A stretch of DNA of 64,000 bases from Seminavis robusta (taxonomy: Eukaryota > Bacillariophyta > Bacillariophyceae > Naviculales > Naviculaceae): contig CAICTM010000244.1 of assembly GCA_903772945.1 (NCBI GenBank), positions 1 to 64,000 of the forward strand, in the 5' to 3' direction. Position numbers and translations under genes: made by a program. Under the pieces are notes generated by a model. That model saw only the letters and a list, made by a program, of their open reading frames with translations, ran no database searches and was not told the origin of the DNA. Positions 23,283-33,658 of this stretch are shown piece by piece; the stretch's first letter is position 1; each line of letters starts with the position of its first letter.

Positions 23283-23557
23283 GTTAAGGATAGGGATTAA
23301 TCTTGTGTGTTCTGTTGGACACAGTAGTTTCTACGCATGGGTACCAGTACCGGCTGGCTATGCAGACTCGCTAGTGTGTCCAGATAAACACGTGGAGTTT
23401 TGCCAAAGACATAAGGACATTTTCCTTGTTAAGGATAGGGATTTATATTGTGTGTTCTGTTGGACACAGTACTCTGGACCCATGGGTACCGATACCACTG
23501 TGCCCGTACTGGCTGGCTATGGAGACTTGCTATCAATAGTGTGTCCAGTTGAACACG
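23283..23557. repeat. Direct repeat, two units of about 110-130 bp
   Basis: Unit one (23283-23394) and unit two (23428-23557) both start GTTAAGGATAGGGATT and share TGTGTTCTGTTGGACACAGT, CATGGGTACC, GGCTGGCTATG and GTGTGTCCAG, ending in AACACG. The second has an extra CACTGTGCCCG segment. Confidence 0.85.
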
Positions 23558-24011
23558 GTAAATGATTTGACCAATCAAATCTCTTTTTGACAGTTGAGGG
23601 CATCAGCCTCGGGCTGCTTGTTCTATGAGCAAATGTGGGTCCTCCGAAGGAGCGCGGCCATTCCACGAACGTTCACAGCTCGATTCGATTCCTTGGCACA
23701 TTCACCTTCATCGGCGTCAGTAAGTTTTGGTGGTTGTTTATTAATAAAATTAATGTGTTTGTTTGTTTATTACAATTATTTGTGGTCAAGGTTAACCACA
23801 GGGAGCTCCTGTTGAGAAGCTTGCTCATGTCATCCTTTTAAACAGAGCTCGAAAGTTTGTCGGTAGTCCTGCCATGTCAATTTTTGTGGGATGATGGATG
23901 ATTGGTTGTTTTTGTTGCAGCTAACGTTGATGCTTGATCGGTTTTCGTTTCAATAGAAGATATTGCTTAGCGGTCCGGCTACTGTACCGGTACGACTGTA
24001 GTGCAGAAAGA

Positions 24012-24188
24012 ATGGTTTTCCAAGGCCAGGATGCGTGGCGTCGCCACCCTAAGTTCTTGAATCTTTGGAAGGATCCCTTGCCGGGCTTCAAGAAGGCTGT
24101 TATCATCTATGGCGTCTACCTTGGATTTGAATACGCGTATCGATTCATGAACGCTCCACCTCGCCGCAGTCAGTTGCAGCACCATTAG
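24012..24188 (+). CDS. NDUFB3/B12-like subunit of mitochondrial complex I
   Basis: The 58-residue protein reads DAWRRHPKFLNLW, then DPLPGFKKAVIIYGVYLGF, then EYAYRFMNAPP. This follows the family pattern of the small membrane-arm subunit NDUFB3 (plant form EWRKHP ... PGLGIG ... one transmembrane helix). It would sit in the inner mitochondrial membrane as an accessory subunit of NADH dehydrogenase. The ATG at 24012-24014 is chosen because conserved residues start right after it. A T-rich run ending in CAG at about 23922 may be the acceptor of a 5' leader intron, so a short upstream exon cannot be excluded. At 58 residues it is shorter than human NDUFB3 and near the short plant forms. Confidence 0.6.
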   Translation: MVFQGQDAWRRHPKFLNLWKDPLPGFKKAVIIYGVYLGFEYAYRFMNAPPRRSQLQHH

Positions 24189-24478
24189 TCTTCCAATTGA
24201 TTTTGTTCAACCTGGAACCAGTCATATATGTACCAGGTACCAGGTACTGTAGTATTTTCTATGTCATTTCAGGGAAGGAAAACCCTCGTTTGGTGCAGAG
24301 TGTGGTACAACAGATAGCTAAAACTAGCTACTAGACCTTCTTCACTACGCTATATACTGCCAAGCCAGCTAGATATAATCTTGATTACAGAAGCTAGCTG
24401 TAGGTTGTTTCGTGAGTTTCAGTTTTTTGCTGCTGTAAAAATCATTCCCTGAAAACTATGTGTGACGCAATAAGCTCC

Positions 24479-26310
24479 TCACTTCCAGCGCATGGTAATG
24501 GCCTCGCCTGCCAGCTTACAGCTCTCAATTGTATTGTCCATATCCGGGAGAAGATCCCGAGGCGGGAACCCTACCATCAAAGTGAATTCACGGCCAGCGC
24601 TATCTCCCTGAGTCTCTTGCTGTATTTTGCCGGGGAAGCGTAACCAAGGATGTGAATGAGACGAGGAGATCAATCAAAAAAGCAAAGCAGATCACGAATT
24701 GAGACACCCTCCGAAGCACTGCATGCATGTACTTACCGCCAGAAATGCGTAAATGATTTTGATAGTGTCCGAGGGAGCAAACTTTCGTACTTTGCGCTTT
24801 CCATCCGGCAATCGCAATTGCAACCGAGCTCCCTTTGCCGGTTCGTCGCCGACCTCTACACTCTTGAGATCTTCAAGCAAGGAGGGTCCAGCCTTTTCTT
24901 CCTCTGGTGGTGCGTCTTCCACAGCGGCTGGCTTTGCGTCGGCCTCATCATTGTCGTCGTCATTTCGGTCTTCCATCTCTTCGTCCTGGCTCCCGCTTTC
25001 CTTTTCCAAGCTAGCATTTACGGCAGCTTTCATCTGTTCGTCTTCGGACATTTCCTGCATCGATCGTTTGACTGGAGGTCGCACTGCACCGTTTGAAGTG
25101 GGTGGACGCGCAGATGGGGGTTTGTCGAAGGAATTTCGCGAACAGAAATCCATGGCATATTCAGCAAATGTTTCCGCTGTCAAGGGTTTTTCCTGCGTCC
25201 ACCCTTCCTTCCGCCACAGCAGGCGACCAGTTCGTGGGTCCAGAATCGCCAGGTGTGGGTAATCATGAACCGCATATCGCTCCGAATAAGTTCTTCCCTC
25301 ACTGCTGATATCCATCTGACGGAAATTGAATGCAGAGAGAAGAGGAAAAAAATGAGAAATTAAGTCCCACTGAACGGCTTTTTGTCGCGTGGAGCAACAC
25401 AAAACGATAGAATAAAGCCAAGAAGAAGTCCTGGACGTACAGCTTGCCAAAAGATGAAACCTTCTCGAACCAAGTTTTCCACCAATTCATCTCGCCAAAC
25501 ATCTCGGTTGAGAGCATGAGATGCAAATTCAGAATCACGCTGTAGATTGACCAAAAGCCAACGCTTGGAGTCTTTCGCCATGGACCGAGCTCCTTGGAAT
25601 CCTGCATGCAAAGAATGAAGAGGTACAGATTCAGAGGAATGCGTGAGCGTTTGTTGCTGATACTGGTATGGTAGGGCATCATCATTTTGGTGCCCGTGCC
25701 CATCATAGACTATCTTACCCCCCGCTGTGTGCATCAAATGCTCCGGTGGAGAGAACATGTCCGAAAGGCGAGCAGGTGCTGGAGGGGCCGCATTGCCAAT
25801 GCCATCATCGTCGTCGTCATATTCATATTCTTCATCGTCTCCATCTCCACTCTCTTCTTCTTCGTCGCTGTCTCCACGCTTGTTTTCGTTCGCAGCAGCA
25901 CTGTTGACAACATCCCGAGCGTTGAGTCGAGAGGGTGGAGAAGCAAAAGCCGACTGAGCGAGCTGTTCGTCCATCATTGCATTCATAATGGCCAGTCCTG
26001 GGTTTCCGAGTGCTGGATGGTGTCCCACATCCATCACGTCGTCCATCAATCGCATGGTGCGAGTGGCATCGGGTGCTCGAACATCCTGCTGTGATGCCAT
26101 TGCCGCTGCCATTTGAGCGTCGCCGGATCCTGCGTCCATGCCGCCCATTCCACCAGCACTGGCACCGCCGCCACCCATGTTGTGTTCCATGTACAAACCA
26201 ACGGCCGTCTCCAAGTCTCCGCCACTCATTTCCAAGTAATTGGTGGCTTGTTCGGGATCGGCGCTTCCCGTCACCGCCATGAACTGGCTCACTTCCTCAT
26301 CTGTTGGCAT
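24479..26310 (-). CDS. UBA-UAS-UBX domain protein (Cdc48/p97 adaptor, UBXN7/Ubx5 type)
   Basis: Proteins of this type link ubiquitylated clients to the AAA-ATPase Cdc48/p97. Three exons (26310-25441, 25315-24737, 24619-24479) give 529 residues; introns are 125 and 117 nt. Domains in order are a UBA-like helix bundle (about 5-45, with ATNYLEMSGGDLETAVGLY), an acidic linker (about 155-185), a thioredoxin-like UAS domain (KRWLLVNLQRDSEFASHALN, then EGFIFWQA continuing across the splice, then HLAILDPRTGRLLWRKEG), a UIM-like helix (SEDEQMKAAVNASL), and a C-terminal UBX (LQLRLPDGKRKVRKFAPSDT, then REFTLMVGFPPRDL). The ATG at 26310 is preferred to an in-frame one at 26355, as it starts directly with the UBA. 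It is head-to-head with phospholipase C, 330 bp apart. Confidence 0.88.
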
Positions 26311-26640
26311 CTTCTCTCGTTCCCTCTCTTTTCTTCCTCTCTCTAAACACGACACTTGGGTCTATTGCAACAGCACCACCACGCTCCGATCGACTGGTTT
26401 GTGTCTCGATGAAGATTATTGGGCGCAGCGAATTTTATAATCTATTCACGGGACTCGGGAGTCGCGAGAGCGCCCATCCTGTCGTGCTCTGGATCGACAC
26501 ATCACAAGACACAAAAGGATCCAAAGAGGAAAGGATAGTAGGAGAGCTGCTTGTAGCTTTGGGATTGCCTGAATACAGTGTTGTTGCGCTGTTGCTATAG
26601 CCAGACTACTACTAGCTAGCTAGCGACGAATCAGGAAGCC
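26311..26640. promoter_or_regulatory. Divergent intergenic region, UBX gene / phospholipase C
   Basis: Both start codons point outward from this 330-bp stretch, so it must contain both 5' leaders and probably a shared promoter. I see no TATA box I would defend. CTAGCTAGCTAG lies close to the PLC start. Confidence 0.45.
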
Positions 26641-29438
26641 ATGGAAAGATCATCCTTCATTCACAAGCAAAAATCTCTGTCTGTCCCTCCAAGATTGCTG
26701 GAAGGCGTTGAAGTCTGGAAAATTACGGCAAATGGACGAAAGATTGAACCTGCCACCTTGACTGTCTCAGCCGACAAGTTCACCATTTCCGTCATTGTCA
26801 AAAAGCCTAGAGCTGGTTTCTTTCTACGCCGTGTGGCGTCGACGGAGAGCGCCCATCATGACTCGCACAGCAATGGTAGCAACGGCTCTACCAAAGAAAA
26901 GGACACTCGCGTGATTGATGTTGGAGCCATTGACCGGATTCAACGTGGACAGAAATTCATGCCAAAAGGAACGAGACGGCTTAGTGATCCCAACGTTAGT
27001 AGGGGCGGGCATCACCAAAATGAAGCGGACAAGGTCTCTCCTGAACGTTCTTTCTCCATCATCTTCAGGGGACGAAGTCAGATGGATCTCATGGCAAAAG
27101 ACAGCATGGACAGAGATGAGCTCTTGGATGGACTAGATTTCCTCATTCTTACATACCAAGAATCCAAAAATAAAGTCGCCAGTGATGTTCTTCTATTGAG
27201 ATCTGTGTGGCTGGACGCCGACAAAGACATGACTGGCAAAATCAACTGCAATCAACTTGGCAGGATCCTAGAACGGATCAACTTGGCTATGAAACGACAA
27301 CAATTAAACAGCACTTACGAGAAATTCGGAAAAGTCATTGGATTAGATCGTGCCATGAGAAGAAAGGGGCTCAATTTTGAACAATGCTGCACATTCCTCC
27401 ACAAACTCAAGCGAGACAGTTGGATGGTCAAGCCTGTTACTGTTCTATGGAACGATGTGTTTGGAGAATTCATGAACAACGGAAAACCCAGAATGACAGT
27501 CTCAGACAAAACATTTTTGGAACGGTTCCTTCATCGAAAACAAGCGGAGAAAAGTGCCACACTGGAACAAGTGAGCCGAACGTTCGCTGCGCTACACCAG
27601 ATGGAAATCACTTTCGTCAACGATGTTCTGCAAAACGATTTGAGCAGAATAGACAAAAACCGCTTCGAAGCCTATCTATTAAGCTCAGACAATGATGCTT
27701 TTGATCCAGAGCGAGAAAGGTTCGACAGAAGATTGATGACAAGGCCAATATCAGAATACTGGATCAATAGCAGTCACAACACATACCTCACCGGGGACCA
27801 ATTCACGTCGCATTCATCGGTGGACATGTACACAAGTGCTTTGTACAGAGGTTGCCGATGTCTCGAGTTGGATATCTGGGATGGAGAACGGGAGGCAACC
27901 AATTCGATGCCGGTCCCAGTGGTTTGGCATGGGTGAGTGGTTTTGTGATTGCTCTGGTTGGATTGAAACGCTGGTTTCGTGACTGCTATTCGCTGATAGT
28001 TGTGATTGTTTTGCGTTACCTTTTGATTTCATAACAAAGCCACACCATGACCACCAAGATCCTCTTTGAAGATATCATCAAGGCGATTAAGCACTTCTTG
28101 AATTTCAATCCACATGTTTTTCCCATCGTTTTGTCGTTTGAGAATCATTGCAGCATTCCATACCAAGAAGTCATGGCAGAACAACTGGTCAGAATTTTGG
28201 GCAAATCGCTCTATGTTCCCCCCGAAAACTCCCTGTTCGGGCTGCTGCCGTCGCCGACAGTGTAAGTTTGTATTGCTCGACGTGTCGCTCAAAATCACTT
28301 TGGTGCACTGACATACATGATAATTATGGTCGATGTGGTCTCCATTTCATTCTCAAACTTTTCAGTTTACGTGGATTGGTCGTGATCAAGGGAAGACGAC
28401 CTTTGGTTGGTGTAGGAGATGACGGCTACGACACAGACGAGGATTCTGATGACGAGGGAAATGTAAAAAGCATGTCAGATGAAAGCAAGGTGAGCGTTCC
28501 TAACTAAGTTTCGTCGTGTCGCTGTTGAACTGGGCTCACTCACCCTGATTATGGTTTGGAACAAAATCCTGCAGTCGCAGCTACAGCAGATCAGGCAGCA
28601 CGGTGTCGCCCCACAACTAGCGAAACTTACGCTTTTCCATGGGACAAAACACAAGAGCTGGGACGAAAGTGTTCAGTCCCCAACGCATCACATGCATTCC
28701 TTCACTGAGAGCAAGGTCCGCACAATGTTTCGTCAAAACAAAAGCAAGAAGTGGGCTGTGTACAACCAGTCCCACATGACAAGAACTTATCCTGCAGGTG
28801 CGAGGGTTGATTCAAGCAATTATAGCCCGCTCTTAGCTTGGAGTGTTGGATGCCAGATGGTGTCTCTGAACTTTCAAACAACGGATGTTGCTCTGCGTTC
28901 AAATGATGGCAGATTCCGTGAGAATGGCGGTTGTGGTTATGTGCTCAAGCCTTCGTCTATCTTGTCAGATTTTGATCCCACACAACCACCTCCGGTGCCA
29001 GTGAAGTTATCAATTCGAATTCTTAGTGGGTCCAACTTGCCGAAGCCAAGGGGAGAAAGTGTCGGAGAATGCATCGATCCATACATTAGGGTGTCCGTAC
29101 TTGACGTCAAAGCTGAAGGGAAAGAAAAGGAGACCACCCACGCGACAGATCCCTTCCCAGGCAATGGATTCTTTCCGATTTGGAATCATGAAAAGTTCAC
29201 TTTCATTATCGAAAGTGCAGCAATAGCCATGCTACAGATTTCTGTCTACGACAAAGAGAAAGGGTCCGTGGTCGGATCCGACGAGTTCATTGCGGGAGCA
29301 TCCATTCCTATTTCCTGCCTGAGAAGAGGGATCCGAAGCGTAAAGCTTTTTGATGCCCACAACACTCGCAGTGGGGCATTTGATTTTGCTTCGTTGCTTG
29401 TGGAAATCAGAATAGAGAGGGCGGTAGGAGAGGTTTAG
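26641..29438 (+). CDS. Phosphoinositide-specific phospholipase C (delta-like)
   Basis: It hydrolyses phosphatidylinositol 4,5-bisphosphate to InsP3 and diacylglycerol at the membrane. Four exons (26641-27932, 28040-28261, 28366-28489, 28575-29438) encode 833 residues; introns are 107, 104 and 85 nt. Domains in order are an N-terminal PH-like region, an EF-hand segment (DADKDMTGKINCNQL), the X half of the barrel with the first catalytic His in INSSHNTYLTGDQFTSHSS and the second in LSFENHCSIP, an acidic X/Y linker (DDGYDTDEDSDDEG), the Y half (YSPLLAWSVGCQMVSLNFQT, then GGCGYVLKP) and a C2 domain (VKLSIRILSGSNLP, then DPYIRVSVLD). All expected PLC parts are there, so the gene looks functional. 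Confidence 0.93.
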
Positions 29439-29949
29439 CTATAGAGGTTACTATGCAGCTAGCTAGCAGTGAATGAAGAAATGCTGCGGTGTACGATACC
29501 GGTACAGCTGTACCGGTACCGTCTGGTGGCCACTATGGTAACTGTACTGTACCGGTACGGGCCGTTGCGACCTTTACCGTACTACCGGTAGCTAGTTAGT
29601 ACTGGTACCACCACCGCCGGTAGGTATTTTGCGATTTTGCTTACTAGTACGAGTATCTAAACAACTTCGCTGGCTCACCAGTGATTCGATTCGATTCGAA
29701 TGCAGATTCCTACATCTCTGCATTCGAATGATTCGATTCCATGCTGACGTACGAAGCTGAAGCTCGAAGCTCTCATCCGTCCATCAACTCGAGAAGCCAC
29801 TCCATCCAGGCAGAGGGCAATCAATCTTCCAACCTGGAACTATCTTGGATGCTTGTGAACATATCCAAGCCATCTCTTCCCAGTATCGAAAGGGACACAT
29901 AGGAGGAAACCTCTTTATTGATTGTTAGAATCACAACCACTGCAGCAAA
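29439..29949. other. Intergenic region rich in GGTACC palindromes and a hairpin
   Basis: A perfect 22-bp palindrome built from TACCGGTAC arms around AGCT spans 29497-29518. More CCGGTAC words follow to about 29620. At 29694-29729 ATTCGAATGCAGA and TCTGCATTCGAAT form a 13-bp stem with a 10-nt loop. No gene is visible. Confidence 0.7.
29694..29729. repeat. 13-bp perfect inverted repeat with 10-nt loop
   Basis: The arms are 29694-29706 and 29717-29729. GATTCGATTC words flank both sides, so the imperfect stem can be extended. It lies about 220 bp upstream of the next start codon. Confidence 0.75.
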
Positions 29950-31815
29950 ATGCGTCTTTTGGCTATCTCTTGTGCCTTCCTGCTTTCTCTCCACAATGTA
30001 GATTGCTTCACAGCCACCCCGCCGGCTCCTGGTTCAACCAAGACAGGAGGATTTGCATCGTCCACAGAGCTTTTTATGGGCAAGAGTAGAAAAGCTCGTC
30101 GACAGCAAAAAGTAGAAAAACAGGGAAAGTCAAGACCGCAGCAATTCTTTGAAGCCATCGAAGACGCTGCCGACACGAAGAAAGAAACTGACAAAAATGC
30201 TACTGCCGCTTCTGCTGATCCTGCCGAGGGTGAACGAGAGGCTAGAATGGCAGAAGCTCAGAGGCGAATGGATGAGCGGCCAGATGTTTCAACCCTGATC
30301 GTTGACGACGAAACAGGAATCGAAATTGTGGCCCAGGGAAAGGCTGTCATGGATGTTGTGACTCGCAAGGCTGTAAAGCTGAGCGACCTCGGTCCAGAAT
30401 ATCGACTTGCTCAAATGTTCCCAGGAGTACCACCAGATATCCGCGACGAATTGCGCATGGATTGGAAAACTGTCGAGGTGCCACAAATGGTAGAGATACT
30501 CCGCGAGGCGTGCTCTGTGGCACTGGATGACGGAAGTGTCGGTATTCCAAAGCATCCATCGGTGGCAAACAAAGCAATCGACTTTGTACTCGCAAATCGC
30601 GACTATCTTGGATATAACATGAAAAGAACCCTTGGACGTCTCGAGATGAGGAGCATGTGGAAGGGCAACGTAGAAGAAGCACGTGAGAACCGCGCGCTTT
30701 GGAGAAACTTCCTGACTCTAGAGAATCATATTTCTGCTCCATTTCGCCAGATTATGTTGGATGGGGAAGGCCGAGTAGGCCCAAATTTTGGAAACCTGGA
30801 TCTCACGTCGTTCTGCAGTGGGGAGCTCTACGAAAGAGTGGCTAACTACCTAGTCTTGAAAGGCATGGTAGCCCATTGGGAAAAGAAGGTCAAGGATGCC
30901 AACTACGTTGAAAACACTCCTCAGACTGAAGCTAACTTCATGACAGTGCTGTCAACCGGTGATCCTAGGAGGTACCTACCCGACCCACCAATCCTTTACA
31001 CTCTTAAAGAATGTACTCAAGTTTGCCTGATGGCGCAGCAGATGTGCAAAGCATTTGTGGACACTGAAGAACTCTTTGCGGACTTTCCACCAGAGCTTCG
31101 ATTCTTGGAGAAGGCCTTGACCATTCAAGGTGGATCTGCACTGCGCAAGTTCATGATTGAAGATTTTTGTCCCGCTGAAGGAATCACACAAGCGGCCTTG
31201 TGTGAAGGCATGAGGAGGTTGTACGAGCAACTTAGCAACATGCAAATAGACCCATACGGCGATCTAACGAACATTATTGAGAGACTTATGAAAGCCATGG
31301 AGGTTGGAACAGATGGCGCTCGAGATCCTTATGCAGTCTACTTGGCGAATATAGATCAAGAAGGACCTGGTTTCTTTCAGACGTACACTTTCAATCATGA
31401 CCAGTTGTCGCTGGTGCGATTCTTGGATCAGCAGTATGAGCGTGATGGCGCCGGTGGCGGTGTCGTGGCTTCCCAGCCGTCCTCCATGGGTGTAAGTTTC
31501 TTGGTGCATATCAAGTGCACTTTTCCCAAGATTGCATAATCCAAGGACTCGACTCACTTCCTTTGCTTGCTCTGTACTTCTCTGTCGCATTTTCAGTTGC
31601 AAAGCTTGTTCGGGTTCGCTGAGATGCCACCGCCACAGCCCAAGATGTCCGATGACGAAACTCCAAGGGATACCGGCGACGTTTATCGAGTACCTGAAGC
31701 ACGGGCTTGTCGTCGCCCACACGAACTGGGCTGGCTCGAGATGTTAGATGGAGATCAAGACCCGAACGAGAGGTTGGGAAAGATTCCCCCAGGGCAAATC
31801 ATTCAAGAAGCTTGA
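29950..31815 (+). CDS. Conserved-looking protein of unknown function with plastid-type presequence
   Basis: I do not recognise the family. Two exons (29950-31491, 31597-31815; intron 105 nt, GTAAGT...TTTCAG, phase 0) encode 586 residues. The N-terminus is hydrophobic (MRLLAISCAFLLSLHNVDCF) and Phe follows the likely cleavage site, with a Thr/Ser/Pro-rich stretch after it, like a diatom bipartite plastid signal. A basic segment follows (KSRKARRQQKVEKQGK), then a long helical body without Cys pairs or nucleotide-binding motifs. PEYRLAQMFPGVPPDIRDEL and DPPILYTLKECTQVCLMAQQ look like conserved core. The C-terminus carries HELGWLEMLDGDQDPNERLG. The stop codon lies in the first unit of a 3' tandem triplication. 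Confidence 0.75.
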
Positions 31816-32580
31816 GACCTAAGTAGGACAGTCTTTTAGGCAAACTTCCAGGTGGCAGCAAGCCCCTCCCCAAATAGTAGGATTCACATTTTGTAGTTCC
31901 ACGTTCCGCATCCATAACTTGTTCGCCTTGGATAACATCTGCTTGCATGTTGCGAATTGTGCGAATTGTGTTCGACAATAATGTCGTTGCAGGCTGCCGC
32001 TGTTGGCGCTCACATTGGTCAGTATGTAGGCATGACATGTAGTTCGATGGGGTCCTGCAGAGAGAAAGCAAAGCATCCAAGAAGCTTGAGACCCGAAGCA
32101 GGACGGTCTGAGAGCGAGGCGGCAAGCCCCACCCCAAATAGTAGGATTCACATTTTGTAGTTCCACATTCAGCATCCATAACTGGTTCGCCTTGGATTTC
32201 ATCTGCTAGCATGGTGCAAATTGTGTTCCACAATAACGTCTTTGCAGGCTGCCGCTGTTGGCGCTCACATTGGTCAGTATGTAGCCATGACATGTCGTTC
32301 GAAGGGGTCCTGCCGAGAGAAAGCAAATCATTCAAGAAGCTTGAGACCTAAGCAGGACAGTCTTAGAGGCAAAAGTTCTTGGCAGTTGCAAGCCCCGACC
32401 CAAAAAGTAGGATTCACATGTTGTAGTTCCACGTTCAGCATCCATAACTGGTTCACATTGGATAGCATTTGCTAGCATGTTGTGAATTGTGTTCGACAAT
32501 AATGTCTTTGCAGGCTGCCGCGGTTGATTGGTCAGTATGTAGGCATGGCACTTGTCGTTCGATGGAGTCCTGCAGAGACA
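31796..32580. repeat. Three tandem units of about 255-275 bp starting in the 3' coding end
   Basis: Each unit opens with a variant of CAAATCATTCAAGAAGCTTG (31796, about 32071, about 32324). Each then holds TAGGATTCACAT, GTAGTTCCAC, CATCCATAACT, TTGTGTTC, TTGCAGGCTGCCGC and CAGTATGTAG, closing on GTCCTGC plus AGAGA. Unit one contains the last codons and the stop of the upstream gene, so units two and three carry copies of that end. The last unit lacks part of the middle (TGTTGGCGCTCACAT). Confidence 0.88.
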
Positions 32581-33024
32581 AAGCCGTCTTGGTGCTCAGA
32601 ATTTGACTCAAAATCACCCGGTAGACCACAAAGAACGAACGTTTCAGTTAGTTGTGCCGAGGCCTCCACAAAAGGCGCATAAAGTAGCCAGAGTGAGCAA
32701 TAGTTTCCGACTCAATTCTCCTAGTAGCTTCATCATCTCATAAAACGTTGAATCCAGTAACAAGACTCCACCTGAAAAGTATCACCCTCCTGCCGAAGTG
32801 AATCCACTCGTAGACTCGACTCCATACAAACGCGGCTGGTCAAGGGTGTCATTGGAAGGGGTTTCAGCAGCCTGGCTGAGCTCGGGGGAAACCCCCCGCA
32901 CCGATCTCTGTGGCTGCAGCGTCGTCTTCAGTTTAACCTAGCACTTGAAGCATGAGGTACAGAGCCCCCTTCCGAGAATTCATGATGGTTCGCTAGAATT
33001 ATTTCTATGTAAGTGCTAGCATGC
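32581..33024. other. Intergenic region
   Basis: No gene is visible between the tandem array and the psb27 stop codon. Confidence 0.5.
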
Positions 33025-33658
33025 TTAGCGACCACGTTTCAAAGACTTTTCAATCTCAGCATATTCTTGGTACAGACGCTTGCGTCGCTTCTCGGGAAGA
33101 GGGTACTTGAATCCATATGAAGTGTAGTGACCAGCCAGGACATTAATGGAGGTGTAGAGAGTGCTGAACGAAGGCTTTCCAGAGACCTTTGGGAATCTGC
33201 GGTAGTATGACACAAAGTCAACCATTTCCTTCTTCATGTTCTTTCCAAAATCTTCCATGTTCGTGGCGCCCTTTGCCAAACCAGTAGCAACAACCATGTG
33301 CTTTCTCACTTTGGCCGCATCTTCCTCGTACTTGAACGTGAGTCCCCAGTCAGCCGGAAACTCGTATTCGGTAGATTGGGGTGGGACTTCGATCTCGGCC
33401 AAAGCCACAGTTGGAAAAAGTGTTGCCACGGCTGCAGCACCTCCAACCTTCAACACATCACGACGAGCAGAGGTGCCCTCCTGAACAAATGGATTGGGGA
33501 AAAAATGAAATTTGATCAGTCAAAATGGGCAGGCTCGACTTGTGCCAACACACTGGGCTTTGCCAGCAAAATAATAGTCGTACCGGGGAGAGAGGCGTGA
33601 AGGCTGTGGCGTACGCCAACAGCGCTGAAGCAAGAAGGACCAGTTTTGAGTTGAACAT
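33025..33658 (-). CDS. psb27: Psb27, photosystem II assembly/repair lumenal protein
   Basis: Psb27 binds CP43 during photosystem II biogenesis and repair in the thylakoid lumen. Two exons (33658-33584, 33480-33025; intron 103 nt) encode 176 residues. Exon one is just the secretory/plastid presequence MFNSKLVLLASALLAYATAF plus TPLSP, with Phe at the ASAFAP-like site. Exon two opens with a twin-arginine lumenal signal, SARRDVLKVGGAAAVATLF, ending VALA. The mature part has the family core RRFPKVSGKPSFSTLYTSIN, then VLAGHYTSYGFKYPLPEKRR, and ends in KSLKRGR, as in cyanobacterial and plant Psb27. Targeting is therefore through the ER and plastid envelopes, then the Tat route into the lumen. Confidence 0.92.

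Noticed and set aside
23191-23565. Plus-strand frame beginning with Cys-Val repeats
   Set aside because: The start is translation of the GT microsatellite and the remainder is the direct repeat; no family match.
24753-25262. Plus-strand 169-codon frame, Ser-rich
   Set aside because: Antisense shadow of the acidic part of the UBX gene.
25687-26094. Plus-strand 135-codon frame with hydrophobic start
   Set aside because: Antisense of UBX exon one, whose minus frame encodes UBA and UAS domains.
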